DNA of 64,000 nucleotides from a virus. This document shows, piece by piece, positions 33,587 to 43,151 of the stretch. Below the pieces are notes generated by a model. That model was not told where the DNA came from. It did no database searches and saw nothing but the letters and a program-made list of their open reading frames with translations. A program made the translations under genes and the position numbers. The stretch lies in IMG/VR virus record IMGVR_UViG_3300025151_000023, positions 21,743 through 85,742 of that record; one strand, 5' to 3'. Within the stretch, counting starts at the first letter, position 1. Each line of letters opens with the position of its first letter.

Positions 33587-36500
33587 TTAAATGCCTTGTT
33601 GTGCTATCTCTCCTGTATTTTTAAGTCTCACTGGTATAAAGATAAATTCAACTGCCTTAGTAGGTTCAATTGCTATATCAACATACAGTTCGTTTCTATC
33701 AATCCTAGCCGCTGTGTTGTTAGTTTCATCACATACAACAGCAAAGTCTGTTAAGGCTCTTTGTGCTGTAAGTTCTAGCATGAATGATTCAACTGCTTGT
33801 TTGATTTCATTTCTTGTTAATGAATCATTTGGTTCAAATATGAACGGTCTAGCAATCTTATCAAGATTTAATCTAACAAATGCTACTAGTCTTGCAACAT
33901 TCACTCTATCAAGTGCAGAAGCTGTAAGTTGTCTTGTTTTTTGTCCAAAACATACTAAGCCTGAACCTGTTACAAATGAAATTGGGTTTATATTAACTGA
34001 ATACAACGAATCTCTAATGCCTTCTGCAATAGCTTGAGTTTCAAATTCGCCTTCGCTGTTAATGAATCCTACGTTTGATGCGTTGTCAATTGCTCCACGT
34101 CTTATACCTGCTGGTGCAAACCATGGAAACGCCACTTGATCGTTAAACGCAATAGTTCTCATCATCATGTGTGATGGTGGAACAGCAATAGACTCACCAG
34201 CTAAACTAGTTGAAAGTCCTGATGGATAGTAAACCCCAGTAAATGAATTTGTTGTTAATAAGCCATCTTCGCCATTATCTGCCGCGCCTGCTGTGTTGTT
34301 AGCATAGTTTGTGATTGCAGTTGATGTAGGCTCTAATCTAAATGGAGTGTCCCCTAATACAAAAGCAGTTTCTTTTCTATCGCCGTTAAGTTCTTCCAAG
34401 TTAGTGATCAACTCTGGATAACCTGGAGCCGCTAACACATTAAATTCACGTTGCTCTTCTCTAAGTTCCGCAGTTGAAGTTACAGTTGATTTCATTGCTT
34501 CAACTATTACAGCTCTTTGTGCCTTTCTACCCATGAACGGAGTTCCGTCATTTTTTAAACCTGACTTGGTTACCCAAGCATCAGTTTCAGTTGGTAGTGT
34601 AGGATAAGTTGTTGTGCTTGGGAAGTTCGTTCTAGTAAAGTATTTTTTCTTGAACTCCTTAACATTGTAACCTGAACGTCTTAGGTTGAATCCTAACATT
34701 CCTTTTGGATATAGTGCTGGATCTGGCTTGTCAATATCAAGATAAGTTGAAGTTAACAAGTCTGTGATCAATGTTTCTTTTTGTATAACATCAAGTGTAC
34801 CACTTGAGTGATATCTAAAGTCAGCAAATAAAATACCATCCTGCGAAGTTTGGTCAGTGTTATCAATTAACACCCACTCTTGTCCATCGTTTTGTGAAGA
34901 ATCGTATCTGTAAATTTTTGGATAATTTTCTAAGTCACTAGTGTCTACCCAAAGATCACCATCAACAAGTGCTGTGCCATCATCTTGTAATGTTGGCTCA
35001 GTAGCTGAAAGAATTGGACCATCTGGATTTGCTAGGCTTAGGTTGAATCCTCTTGCATCTGAAGTTACATTTTGATAACCAGTCCATGCACTGCCGTCAT
35101 GTATTAGGATATCAACTTCATCAACCTGAGTTGCATACCAAAGTTGTCCGTCTTTAGGATCTTTAGTTGGTTCTGTTGTGCTTTGGAATGCAGTGAATGA
35201 AGTTACACCGGCATCGGGAGCATTTTCAACAGTCTTCCAGCTTGATGCAACAAAGGCAAATGTTCTTGATGCCTCGTCTGCTGTGCTTGAGCCATCGTTT
35301 AAGAAAGTGGATGAATAGTCATCTTTGTCACCTGCAGGTGCAACATACAAGTTCTCAATTTTCTCAGTAGTAAGATCTGAGTTACCACCGTATGTGTTTG
35401 CTTTTGCAGTGCCAAAACCAATGTCAGCCATTGCTGTACCACTTACATCTGAGAAGTAAATGTTTCCACCACGTGTGTGTCTTAGTTTAATTCTTTTTGA
35501 AGTTGAATCATATTCTGCTTCGACGTTTTCAAATCCTGCCGCCGCAATCGCTGTTACAAAATCATCTGCATCTTCGCCACCTATTGAAACAGTTTTTTGG
35601 TTCAATAAGTTTGCCGCAGTGTTTGAAGTTGCTCCAGTGTTAAGAACAGTCTCTGCCATTCTTATTGTGTCACCATCGGAGAAACCAGCCGCTGTTTTTG
35701 TAGTAATTTTGTTTGAAATAATTTCAGTAAATCCACCTACGCCAACATTTCTTTTGAACACGTTGTAATCAATTAATTCACCAGAGTCTCTAGTAGAATC
35801 GTTCCATTCATGTTCTGCTGTATTCACCTGCACAAATAAATCAGTTGTTGCTAAGTTAATACCACCACCTGCTTTATCTAATTGTTGTAATGCTTGCTCC
35901 TGTGTTTTGAACATAGGACAATCTTGTGTTTCAAATATACCATTTGTTTCTGAATATTTTTTCACAACAACGTCTGCACCACCGTTTGGTGTAGTAGTTT
36001 GGATAAACACCGAACCTGTTGGTTTTGGAGCATCGTCACTTGTTCTAAATCCATGGTCTTCTGTGTGCTGACCAATGAATACATTTGGTGCCGCATATCT
36101 GTTTGCTGTGCCTACACTGATGCCACAATCTGCAAACGGAGTGCCTGACGTGTCTGCAAGTTCAATAGCCGCTAATGCCAATGTTGATGAATCGTTTCCT
36201 GATGCAACTGGAATAGCGTAAAGCTCAAGTTTGCCATCTACTGCTTCTGCACTTACACCTTCAATACCAGCATTTTTAATATCTGTAGCAAATTCTGCCG
36301 CAGTTGTGCCTGATAGTGTAATTGAGTTGCCATTGACAGTGCAAGTTTCACTAGCTGTCAGCGTTGGATTGGACACAGTGCCAGTTACTGCCGGATGAGC
36401 TGAGGCCCAAGAAGCATCTTTAACTGCACTTCCAGCCGAACCAACTTGTACCCATGTGTTTGATCTTGTTTTGTAGTACAATCTGTTGTAAGGGGTAGTT

Positions 36501-37066
36501 GCCACAATCGCGTAATCACCAATTGATCCAAAATCAGTTGTTGGCGCAGTGCCTGTAACAAAGTCAGTGCTTGTAACATATTTTGGTGTTTTGATTGTGA
36601 AAGTTTGTGATGTTTTGTTCCACTCTTTGATGCCAAAAGCAGAACTTGAAAGATCTAACCAATAAAATCCATCATTAGGTGTGCCACCAGGTGCACCAGC
36701 TGTTCCGGATAATTCTGCTGTATCTATGTTTGCTCTGATTACAAACGCACGATTGGCAATACCGAGGAAGGAGTAAGCCGCCTGCAAGCCATATTCATTA
36801 AGTTCATAACCTTGTATAGGTGTTCCTGATGCATCCGAATAGAACGTCGGATTACCAAATGTTTGTGTTAATTCTCTTTGTGATGATATTAAAAATATTT
36901 CGTTAGCATTGGTGCTCAACGTTCCTGACGCTGTACCTGTGCCTGTGCCGGATGTTTTGTTTTGGGAAGTAGCCACTACAACTAGTGGTACTGCTCCTGG
37001 GATACCTGGCACGTAGAATGATTCGTCTACTACGGTAACCTCTACTCCTGGTGATATTAAAGCCAT
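33587..37066 (-). CDS. 18: gp18 tail sheath, enlarged
   Basis: 1159 aa, against 659 in T4. The N-terminal (SPGVEVTVVDES, GVPLVVV) and C-terminal parts (RIDRNELYVDIAIEPTKAVEFIFIPVRL) are clear contractile-sheath ends. Between them lie large insertions: two copies of one domain (about 249-321 and 493-554, both ending in a GI/GFGTA-type stretch) and three segments of 'DGxLWxxT..YxYDGSxW' type (181-210, 637-665, 701-735). The sheath contracts to drive the tube; the insertions probably decorate its outer surface. Confidence 0.93.
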   Translation of the reverse strand: MALISPGVEVTVVDESFYVPGIPGAVPLVVVATSQNKTSGTGTGTASGTLSTNANEIFLISSQRELTQTFGNPTFYSDASGTPIQGYELNEYGLQAAYSFLGIANRAFVIRANIDTAELSGTAGAPGGTPNDGFYWLDLSSSAFGIKEWNKTSQTFTIKTPKYVTSTDFVTGTAPTTDFGSIGDYAIVATTPYNRLYYKTRSNTWVQVGSAGSAVKDASWASAHPAVTGTVSNPTLTASETCTVNGNSITLSGTTAAEFATDIKNAGIEGVSAEAVDGKLELYAIPVASGNDSSTLALAAIELADTSGTPFADCGISVGTANRYAAPNVFIGQHTEDHGFRTSDDAPKPTGSVFIQTTTPNGGADVVVKKYSETNGIFETQDCPMFKTQEQALQQLDKAGGGINLATTDLFVQVNTAEHEWNDSTRDSGELIDYNVFKRNVGVGGFTEIISNKITTKTAAGFSDGDTIRMAETVLNTGATSNTAANLLNQKTVSIGGEDADDFVTAIAAAGFENVEAEYDSTSKRIKLRHTRGGNIYFSDVSGTAMADIGFGTAKANTYGGNSDLTTEKIENLYVAPAGDKDDYSSTFLNDGSSTADEASRTFAFVASSWKTVENAPDAGVTSFTAFQSTTEPTKDPKDGQLWYATQVDEVDILIHDGSAWTGYQNVTSDARGFNLSLANPDGPILSATEPTLQDDGTALVDGDLWVDTSDLENYPKIYRYDSSQNDGQEWVLIDNTDQTSQDGILFADFRYHSSGTLDVIQKETLITDLLTSTYLDIDKPDPALYPKGMLGFNLRRSGYNVKEFKKKYFTRTNFPSTTTYPTLPTETDAWVTKSGLKNDGTPFMGRKAQRAVIVEAMKSTVTSTAELREEQREFNVLAAPGYPELITNLEELNGDRKETAFVLGDTPFRLEPTSTAITNYANNTAGAADNGEDGLLTTNSFTGVYYPSGLSTSLAGESIAVPPSHMMMRTIAFNDQVAFPWFAPAGIRRGAIDNASNVGFINSEGEFETQAIAEGIRDSLYSVNINPISFVTGSGLVCFGQKTRQLTASALDRVNVARLVAFVRLNLDKIARPFIFEPNDSLTRNEIKQAVESFMLELTAQRALTDFAVVCDETNNTAARIDRNELYVDIAIEPTKAVEFIFIPVRLKNTGEIAQQGI

Positions 37067-37093
37067 TTTGTTTACTCCTTTGTAAGTTGTTAA

Positions 37094-37101
37094 TATTTAC
37101 C
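37094..37101 (-). promoter_or_regulatory. Late-type octamer GGTAAATA of gene 18
   Basis: 28 nt before ATG 37066, with AAAGGAG in the leader. Confidence 0.5.
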
Positions 37102-37150
37102 TGTCTACTGATAAATTATCCATATTTTTTAAAGGGGTCGGAAAGGCACG

Positions 37151-37158
37151 TATAAATA
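37151..37158 (+). promoter_or_regulatory. Late promoter octamer TATAAATA
   Basis: Exact T4 late consensus, last base exactly 6 nt before GTG 37164. Confidence 0.65.
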
Positions 37159-37163
37159 TATGC

Positions 37164-37529
37164 GTGTTTAATGGAACAAATCATACAAGACCATTGTGTC
37201 AAGAGTGCAATAGTAAGCCTGCCGCCTACAATTATCGCCGTGGCGACAAAATATATTATAGAAAGAAGTGTGACTCCTGCATTAGAAAAACACATTCGTC
37301 AACTATTACTACACCAGCATGGCAACGAGCTGGATATGTCAAAGGTAAGTCATGTGAAATGTGTGGGTTCACTGCACAACATCCATATCAATTAGATGTG
37401 TATTATGTTGATGCTAACATGAACAACAATGTGCCTAGCAATTTAAAGACGGTTTGTGCAAATTGTAACAGATTGCTACATGTAAAGAAACGTGGATGGC
37501 GTCAAGGTGGTCTTACAGCAGATCGTTAA
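37164..37529 (+). CDS. HNH-like zinc-finger protein
   Basis: 121 aa. Two CxxC pairs in the N-terminal part (C12/C15 and C36/C39) and a second zinc site C64/C67 with C98/C101 enclosing QLDVYYVDANMNNNVPSNLKTVC, the HNH fold layout with Tyr-Val-Asp in place of the usual His-His. A nuclease or a DNA-binding relative. GTG start placed by the late octamer. Overlaps the kinase gene end. Confidence 0.55.
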   Translation: MFNGTNHTRPLCQECNSKPAAYNYRRGDKIYYRKKCDSCIRKTHSSTITTPAWQRAGYVKGKSCEMCGFTAQHPYQLDVYYVDANMNNNVPSNLKTVCANCNRLLHVKKRGWRQGGLTADR

Positions 37530-38100
37530 TTTGTTTGTGTAGGTCTGCAATAGTACCATCATTTTTAATTGTGTTATTAAAATCGATGTTTGCCCATTTC
37601 CATTCAGAAGGATGTACATTTGTTGGTTCAGTGCCATTTCGCCTGTATCCTGTGAACCAGTCGGGATCTGGGCCACGTGCAACTCTCCACATGCGGCCGC
37701 CAAGCTCTTTAATTAGTTTGTCTTCATGTGTAAATCTAACATCTGCAATTACATAGTTTGTATTGGGATTATCAATTATTGTTTTCTTTAACAATATAGT
37801 CCAGGTGTGTATGTGAAATCCATCTCTCACCTCTGTGCCAAACTTTTGTAGCACATATCTTGGTGTGACATCGAAACCTAGTTCTTTTGACCAAAATTTA
37901 TCTGGTATTTCTCTCCATTTTCTGCTTTCGTCAGTGTCCCCCTCCAGCAGGTCACGTGGCCATTCAAATATTGCGGCTACACCGTCTTTAAGTTTATCTG
38001 CAAATTTAACACTTCTGAAGTTGTGATTGTTTATTAAATGATTTGCTACAGTGTCTTTGCCAGACCCTATCAGGCCAGCTATTCCTATAATTTTACGCAT
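37513..38100 (-). CDS. Deoxynucleoside monophosphate kinase (T4 gp1-like)
   Basis: 195 aa. P-loop GIAGLIGSGKDT (6-17), then VKFADKLKDGVAA and VIADVRFTHEDKLI, the T4 gene 1 family layout. Phosphorylates dNMPs for phage DNA synthesis. ATG 38100 follows GGAGG at good spacing; an upstream in-frame start is rejected. Overlaps the small membrane gene's end by 16 nt. Confidence 0.75.
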   Translation of the reverse strand: MRKIIGIAGLIGSGKDTVANHLINNHNFRSVKFADKLKDGVAAIFEWPRDLLEGDTDESRKWREIPDKFWSKELGFDVTPRYVLQKFGTEVRDGFHIHTWTILLKKTIIDNPNTNYVIADVRFTHEDKLIKELGGRMWRVARGPDPDWFTGYRRNGTEPTNVHPSEWKWANIDFNNTIKNDGTIADLHKQINDLL

Positions 38101-38234
38101 CCGCCTCCGATTTGTCCGGTGCATTCTAGCCCATGCACGAAAAATCTTCTAGGTATATCGTGTTCAAACATTGCATAAGCAACAATGCCACAACAGACAA
38201 CTGCTATTATAATCGCCATTACATGTGTTCTCAT
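38085..38234 (-). CDS. Small membrane protein, 49 aa
   Basis: ATG 38234 overlaps the upstream TGA as ATGA. Residues 5-22 form one hydrophobic helix (MAIIIAVVCCGIVAYAMF); the tail has two cysteines in ECTGQIGGGC. Ends inside the kinase start. Unknown function. Confidence 0.5.
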   Translation of the reverse strand: MRTHVMAIIIAVVCCGIVAYAMFEHDIPRRFFVHGLECTGQIGGGCVKL

Positions 38235-38578
38235 TCATGCTCTCCACCTGGATCACCTGCAGGCAATTCGGTCTTTTTGCCATTTATCCACACAGCGCCT
38301 CTGGCTCTGTTGACAGAGTGATAGCCCCATGAGTATGAACTTTTAGTGAGCGTAAATGTTATCACAGTGGTAAAGATAGCAAGTAAAAGTATGAAGTGTC
38401 CAATTACTGTGATTCCAAACACAAACCAAGAACCAAAATATAACGAAAATGTAATACACCACATCCATGCAAGTATTTGCAGTATGAGATGTCTAACGTT
38501 TTGATCAGGTATGTGTTTGAGTGGATTTCTATCGGCATTCATTATGCCATTCCAGGCATCATGTATAAATTCTCGCAT
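38231..38578 (-). CDS. Membrane protein, 115 aa
   Basis: Start taken at ATG 38578 (MREFIHDAW). Two adjacent hydrophobic helices, about residues 34-75, following a conserved soluble stretch NPLKHIPDQNVRHLILQ. Similar proteins occur in T4-like cyanophages. A holin or lysis role is possible but not shown. Upstream TATAATAT. Confidence 0.55.
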   Translation of the reverse strand: MREFIHDAWNGIMNADRNPLKHIPDQNVRHLILQILAWMWCITFSLYFGSWFVFGITVIGHFILLLAIFTTVITFTLTKSSYSWGYHSVNRARGAVWINGKKTELPAGDPGGEHE

Positions 38579-38604
38579 ACACACACTATATTATATTAAT
38601 ATTG

Positions 38605-39651
38605 TTATGTCAAATCTTTATATAAATTATTATCCAGATTGTATTTCCAATTGGCGCCACTATCTAATAACTGATTTGTAATTTTACTGTACTGCTCGAC
38701 TATTCTGTTAATATTTTGCTCATCTGGAAAAACAAAACTATCTTGCTCATCTTCATCTTGTAAAATTTTTCTCATGCTGGTTAACCTTTTGATAGCATGA
38801 ATGTGTTCAGCAGTTTGCTCACCAACTTCAAGTATTGTCTTTCTAAGCTCTGTAAGTGTATTAGCTGACTTTTCAAAAATAACTTTGCTTTCAAACCCGG
38901 TCTTGCCGTCCAGCCCAATCTCCCAACTATTGATAATGTCTGCGTATTTTGGATTCAGTTTGTTCAAACATTTACATAGCTTCTTTCTTTGTAACATAAG
39001 CTCGGTGTACCTGCGTGCTGAATGTTGCTGTTTGTCTTGTTTACTCCATGGCCTGCCCAAATATGACAAAGTTATTTCTAAGGCTTTTTTAATTTCATCT
39101 CTAGTATGCATGTTGGATCTAACAACAACATGTGGCAAATTCTCTATTAGTTTTTCCATTTTGTCATCATAATATTTGCTTTTCATTTTTTGCAACCACG
39201 GGTAGTACCAATAGTACACTTTCTCGAGATCATTGTCTTTGTATGCTGTTACAATCTTTTTATCAATAAAAGAGTTGCCTGTGAAAGCATCAGACCATTT
39301 GGCTTGCTCTTTTCTGTTGAATTTGCTATTAGTAAACATCCAATTTTTGGATTTGCCAAGATTAAGTCTTAGTTTAAGTAATCTCTTTTTTGCCCATATG
39401 GTTGTGTCAGGATTTGTTAGCCAAATTATCTTCCTGTTTTTTGCATTTGTAAATGCATCTTCTTCCCATGGCACATGTACTTTGATGCATCTACTTCCGT
39501 TCCTGGCAAATTTCCAAGTAAAATCATTTGATTCTATTGCAGTGCCATTTGAATTAATAGTAGGTTCTACTCCGTTCAACATGTAGTTGATCATAGACAT
39601 GAGAAAGTCACCGCCTTCGCCACCTTGCCATGCAAAAAAATAATGGATCAA
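38605..39651 (-). CDS. Hypothetical protein, 348 aa
   Basis: Start TTG at 39651, uncertain. N terminus IHYFFAWQGGEGGDFL looks like a loop of a P-loop or sulfotransferase fold (compare FIHIPRTGGSW), and KIIWLTNPD, VVVRSNMHT could be the second and third motifs. The rest is helical. So a diverged sulfotransferase-like protein is possible, unproven. Confidence 0.5.
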   Translation of the reverse strand: MIHYFFAWQGGEGGDFLMSMINYMLNGVEPTINSNGTAIESNDFTWKFARNGSRCIKVHVPWEEDAFTNAKNRKIIWLTNPDTTIWAKKRLLKLRLNLGKSKNWMFTNSKFNRKEQAKWSDAFTGNSFIDKKIVTAYKDNDLEKVYYWYYPWLQKMKSKYYDDKMEKLIENLPHVVVRSNMHTRDEIKKALEITLSYLGRPWSKQDKQQHSARRYTELMLQRKKLCKCLNKLNPKYADIINSWEIGLDGKTGFESKVIFEKSANTLTELRKTILEVGEQTAEHIHAIKRLTSMRKILQDEDEQDSFVFPDEQNINRIVEQYSKITNQLLDSGANWKYNLDNNLYKDLT

Positions 39652-39655
39652 AAAT

Positions 39656-40441
39656 TTATCCTATATGGAATGATAAAGGAGTGCCGCCTTCAGCGTAGTT
39701 GCCAATTTCTTGTTCTAGTTTGGTCATTTCATTGATGCCTTCGTTTTTCAAAGTATCACCATTTAGACTTGCTCCACCTTGTGGTCCAGCAATAGTTTGA
39801 AATTTTGATCTAGCTTCACCAAGTGTCATTTTAGATACAGCAAGAGTGTATTCTCTAATCCACGGTTTTGCGTAAATGTCACTTAGCAATATAAAGTCTG
39901 GACGATAATTATATTGTTCTATAAGCACAGTTTCGAGAGACCTTTGTCTTCTAAAAATGCTTAATCTTCTAGTTGGTTGATCATATTTAAAATTAATAAA
40001 CCCGCCAAACATTCTTGCAACTAATTCTTGATATCCAGCAAACATGTTATATGTTGCTAAGCCACCTATTCTACCTGTTTGTAGTAGATACACATTAGTA
40101 TATGCAAGTTCAAAGGGATCAAACACTGTGCCACCTTCTGAAGAAGAAGCGCCGCCTACTGTTCTTCTGTAAATTTTGCTTACATGTGTGACTTCTGCAG
40201 GCATTGTATATTCTGTTTGATCTTCTTGTAATTCTAAAAATCCATAAGATTCTTCTACTGAATTAGATGATCTTTGCCTAAATTTGTCAACAGCAGAAGT
40301 AAAAGCCATTTGTAAATGCTTTGGATCTAATTCGACCTCGATCATGCCGTCGCCTAATCTGGTTTTTACATAATCAAATATTTCCTGCTTTGCCGCATTT
40401 ACTTGTGCGTCTGTAGTAGCTGAGAGTCCTGTGTCTGGCAT
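39656..40441 (-). CDS. 13: gp13 neck protein
   Basis: 261 aa from ATG 40441. RLGDGMIEVELDPKHLQMAF, FRQRSSNSVEESYGFLEL and YRRTVGG are typical gp13, the protein that with gp14 forms the head-tail collar. The start is fixed by the late octamer. Confidence 0.85.
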   Translation of the reverse strand: MPDTGLSATTDAQVNAAKQEIFDYVKTRLGDGMIEVELDPKHLQMAFTSAVDKFRQRSSNSVEESYGFLELQEDQTEYTMPAEVTHVSKIYRRTVGGASSSEGGTVFDPFELAYTNVYLLQTGRIGGLATYNMFAGYQELVARMFGGFINFKYDQPTRRLSIFRRQRSLETVLIEQYNYRPDFILLSDIYAKPWIREYTLAVSKMTLGEARSKFQTIAGPQGGASLNGDTLKNEGINEMTKLEQEIGNYAEGGTPLSFHIG

Positions 40442-40446
40442 ATGTG

Positions 40447-40454
40447 TATTTATA
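40447..40454 (-). promoter_or_regulatory. Late promoter octamer TATAAATA of gene 13
   Basis: Exact consensus; last base 6 nt from ATG 40441. Four bases from the divergent octamer of gene 14. Confidence 0.7.
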
Positions 40455-40458
40455 GAAC

Positions 40459-40466
40459 CATAAATA
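40459..40466 (+). promoter_or_regulatory. Late promoter octamer CATAAATA of gene 14
   Basis: Last base is 7 nt from ATG 40473. Confidence 0.65.
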
Positions 40467-40472
40467 TGTAAA

Positions 40473-41624
40473 ATGCCAAGACTGTCTTTATATAAACCAG
40501 AAAAAGGTAATGATTTCGCCTTCCAAGATCGTAACATTTCTGAAGCGTTTCAAGTGGGCGGCACAGATGCGTATATCCACAAGTACATGGGTCCTGTTGA
40601 TCAAGGTGGTGATGATAAAACACAGCCACAAAGATCAGGTGATTCATTAAACGAACTGGCTATACAAGATATGCTGTTTCTTGAAAACAGAGACCGCAGG
40701 TATGATCCAGATGTATATCACACAAGAACAATTTATAATGTAAGTGATATAGATTTTGATCTTACACAGTTTGGTATGTTTTTACAAAATGATCAAGTAT
40801 TTTTTACATTCCATATTAAAGATATAGTTGATATTTTAGGTAGAAAAATTATGTCAGGTGATGTAATTGAACTGCCACATTTAAAAGATGAATATTCACT
40901 AGATGAAACTGACACAGAAGTATTAAAAAGATATTATGTAGTAGAAGATGTATCACGTGCGGCAGAAGGGTTTTCAAAAACATGGTGGCCACATTTATAC
41001 AGAGTAAGGTGTAAGGGCATAACAGACGCACAAGAATACAGAGATATATTAGGCGATAAAACAGAAAATACTGCACAAAAAACACGTGATAAAGAACTTG
41101 AGATCAATGATGCAGTTGTTGATCAAGCAGAAGTAGAAGCACCTGAATCAGGCTACAACACAAAACAATATCATGTAATGCCTACAGACGAAGAAGGCAA
41201 AGTTGCATTGGTGACTGTTGACGATGAAGATTTAAAGGTTGACACAGGACATCTCAACGTTGATGCTGTGTATCAAACTCCAGGAGCAAATGGTTGGATA
41301 GAAGGATATTTGACTGCTGATGGACTGCCAGCAAATGGCGAAACATATTCGTTTGGTACATCATGGCCAACTAAACCGATTGAAGGCATGTTCTTTTTGC
41401 GTACAGATTACACACCGAACAGATTATTTAGATATGATGGTAGACGTTTTGTTAAGATCGAAGATGATGTGAGAGTAACCATGACACAAACTGACACTCG
41501 TAACACAAGTAAAACTTCATTTATTAACAACAGTAACACAACAACAAGTGCCTCAGATGGGTCAACTACTACACCAGAACGTGTTGCACTTAGTAAATTA
41601 CTTAAACCACAGGCGGACAACTAA
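40473..41624 (+). CDS. 14: gp14 neck protein
   Basis: 383 aa (T4: 256). RLSLYKPEKGNDFAFQDRNI and FQVGGTDAYIHKYMGP match the gp14 N terminus. The extra C-terminal region has a GTSWPTKPIEGMFFLRTD...LFRYDGRRF segment like the sheath insertions, then a low-complexity Ser/Thr tail. Collar protein with gp13. Confidence 0.85.
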   Translation: MPRLSLYKPEKGNDFAFQDRNISEAFQVGGTDAYIHKYMGPVDQGGDDKTQPQRSGDSLNELAIQDMLFLENRDRRYDPDVYHTRTIYNVSDIDFDLTQFGMFLQNDQVFFTFHIKDIVDILGRKIMSGDVIELPHLKDEYSLDETDTEVLKRYYVVEDVSRAAEGFSKTWWPHLYRVRCKGITDAQEYRDILGDKTENTAQKTRDKELEINDAVVDQAEVEAPESGYNTKQYHVMPTDEEGKVALVTVDDEDLKVDTGHLNVDAVYQTPGANGWIEGYLTADGLPANGETYSFGTSWPTKPIEGMFFLRTDYTPNRLFRYDGRRFVKIEDDVRVTMTQTDTRNTSKTSFINNSNTTTSASDGSTTTPERVALSKLLKPQADN

Positions 41625-43135
41625 TGCAACATTTTTATGACGCACAGATAAGAAGATATATTTTGCAGTTTATTAGAATGATGTCTAACTTTACATACGT
41701 AACAGGACAGAATTCAAAAGGTGTATCAGAAACGTTGCAAGTGCCTGTCAAATACGGAGACATGAGTAGACAGGTTGCACACATTATTAAAAAAGGTTCG
41801 GAAAACACACTAATACCTGCTCCGCAAGTTTCTGTGTACATCACTGGATTAGGCTATGACAGACCGAGAATGCAAAATCCATATCACATAGATAAAAAAC
41901 ATATTCGTGAAAGAGAATTTGATACTTCAACATCAGAATATACAGGTGCGCCAGGACAAGCACACACTATTGAAAGAATCATGCCTACGCCTTTTCAGAT
42001 TACTTGGAAAGCTGATATATTTTGCACAAACACAGATCAAAAATTACAAATACTTGAACAAATACTTGTGTTGTTCAATCCTGCTTTGGAATTACAAACT
42101 ACTGATAATTTTTTAGACTGGACATCATTAAGCTACGTAGAACTGACTGATGTTAATTTTACTTCACGTGTGATACCACAAGGCATTGCAGATGAACTCG
42201 ACGTTGCATCGTTGACGTTTACAACACCAATTTGGTTATCGCCTCCAGCCAAACTTAAAAAACTTGGTGTTATTGAAAAAATTGTAATGAGCATCTACGA
42301 CGAAGAAGCAGGCACAGTAGATGTTGATGGTATTCTTGGAGAAAGTTTAATATCAAGACAAAATGTAACACCAGGACAGTATGGATTGTTAGTTTTAGGT
42401 AACAGACTCACGTTGTTAGGCGCTTCAAGCACTACAGATCATTCACATGCAGATAACAGATCCAATAAAGCATTTGAATCACAGTCACAGTACGGCACAA
42501 AAATAAATTGGACTAAGTTAGAAGCATTGTATTCTAAACAATTCACAGGCGGGATATCTGTAATAAAATTACAGCAAAGTGTGACTACAATCAGTAATGA
42601 GAATACTTTTATCAATGTTGAAGGCACAGTTGCTATTGATCCACAAGATGCAATGACCATGTTGTTCACAGTTGACTCTGACACAGTTCCGACTAATACG
42701 TTAGATGCTGTAGATGCCGTAATTAATCCATTAACGTTCAATCCAAGCAATGCCGCAGTTGGCACTAGATACTTGCTGACTGAGTCAATTGGTAGCCCAG
42801 TGAATTCAGAAAGTAAAACAGCTTCTGACACCGACAACAGAGCATCAGACGATACGCCTCCTCCATCAGCTGATGAAGAACCAAACACGTCTTCTGCTTG
42901 GGGTAATACTATAGCAAATGTAAATGATATTATACAATTAAATGCAGATGGTTTTTGGGATAGGAAGTTTGATGCTGATGCTAATACAGATTTGTCAGAT
43001 TCAACTTTTGCTACACAACAATACGTTACCAATCTTACTAGTGGTATACAATATAAATGGGTGCCAGCTAACAGCATGTGGGTCAAATCATATGAAGGCT
43101 TTTACGAGCCAGGTACTTGGTCTATTACTTTTTAA
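41624..43135 (+). CDS. 15: gp15 tail sheath stabiliser-like
   Basis: 503 aa (T4: 272). Its N-terminal 250 residues (YDAQIRRYILQFIRMM, VPVKYGDMSRQVAHI, PQVSVYITGLGYDRPRMQN, WLSPP) align with T4 gp15, which caps the sheath for head joining. The remaining half is Ser/Thr/Asp-rich and probably fibre-like, ending in a DGFWDRKF..YKWVPANSMW stretch. Overlaps gene 14 by one base. Confidence 0.75.
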   Translation: MQHFYDAQIRRYILQFIRMMSNFTYVTGQNSKGVSETLQVPVKYGDMSRQVAHIIKKGSENTLIPAPQVSVYITGLGYDRPRMQNPYHIDKKHIREREFDTSTSEYTGAPGQAHTIERIMPTPFQITWKADIFCTNTDQKLQILEQILVLFNPALELQTTDNFLDWTSLSYVELTDVNFTSRVIPQGIADELDVASLTFTTPIWLSPPAKLKKLGVIEKIVMSIYDEEAGTVDVDGILGESLISRQNVTPGQYGLLVLGNRLTLLGASSTTDHSHADNRSNKAFESQSQYGTKINWTKLEALYSKQFTGGISVIKLQQSVTTISNENTFINVEGTVAIDPQDAMTMLFTVDSDTVPTNTLDAVDAVINPLTFNPSNAAVGTRYLLTESIGSPVNSESKTASDTDNRASDDTPPPSADEEPNTSSAWGNTIANVNDIIQLNADGFWDRKFDADANTDLSDSTFATQQYVTNLTSGIQYKWVPANSMWVKSYEGFYEPGTWSITF

Positions 43136-43138
43136 AGC

Positions 43139-43146
43139 ATAAAATA
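43139..43146 (+). promoter_or_regulatory. Late-type octamer ATAAAATA
   Basis: Last base 6 nt from ATG 43152. Confidence 0.4.
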
Positions 43147-43151
43147 CATGT

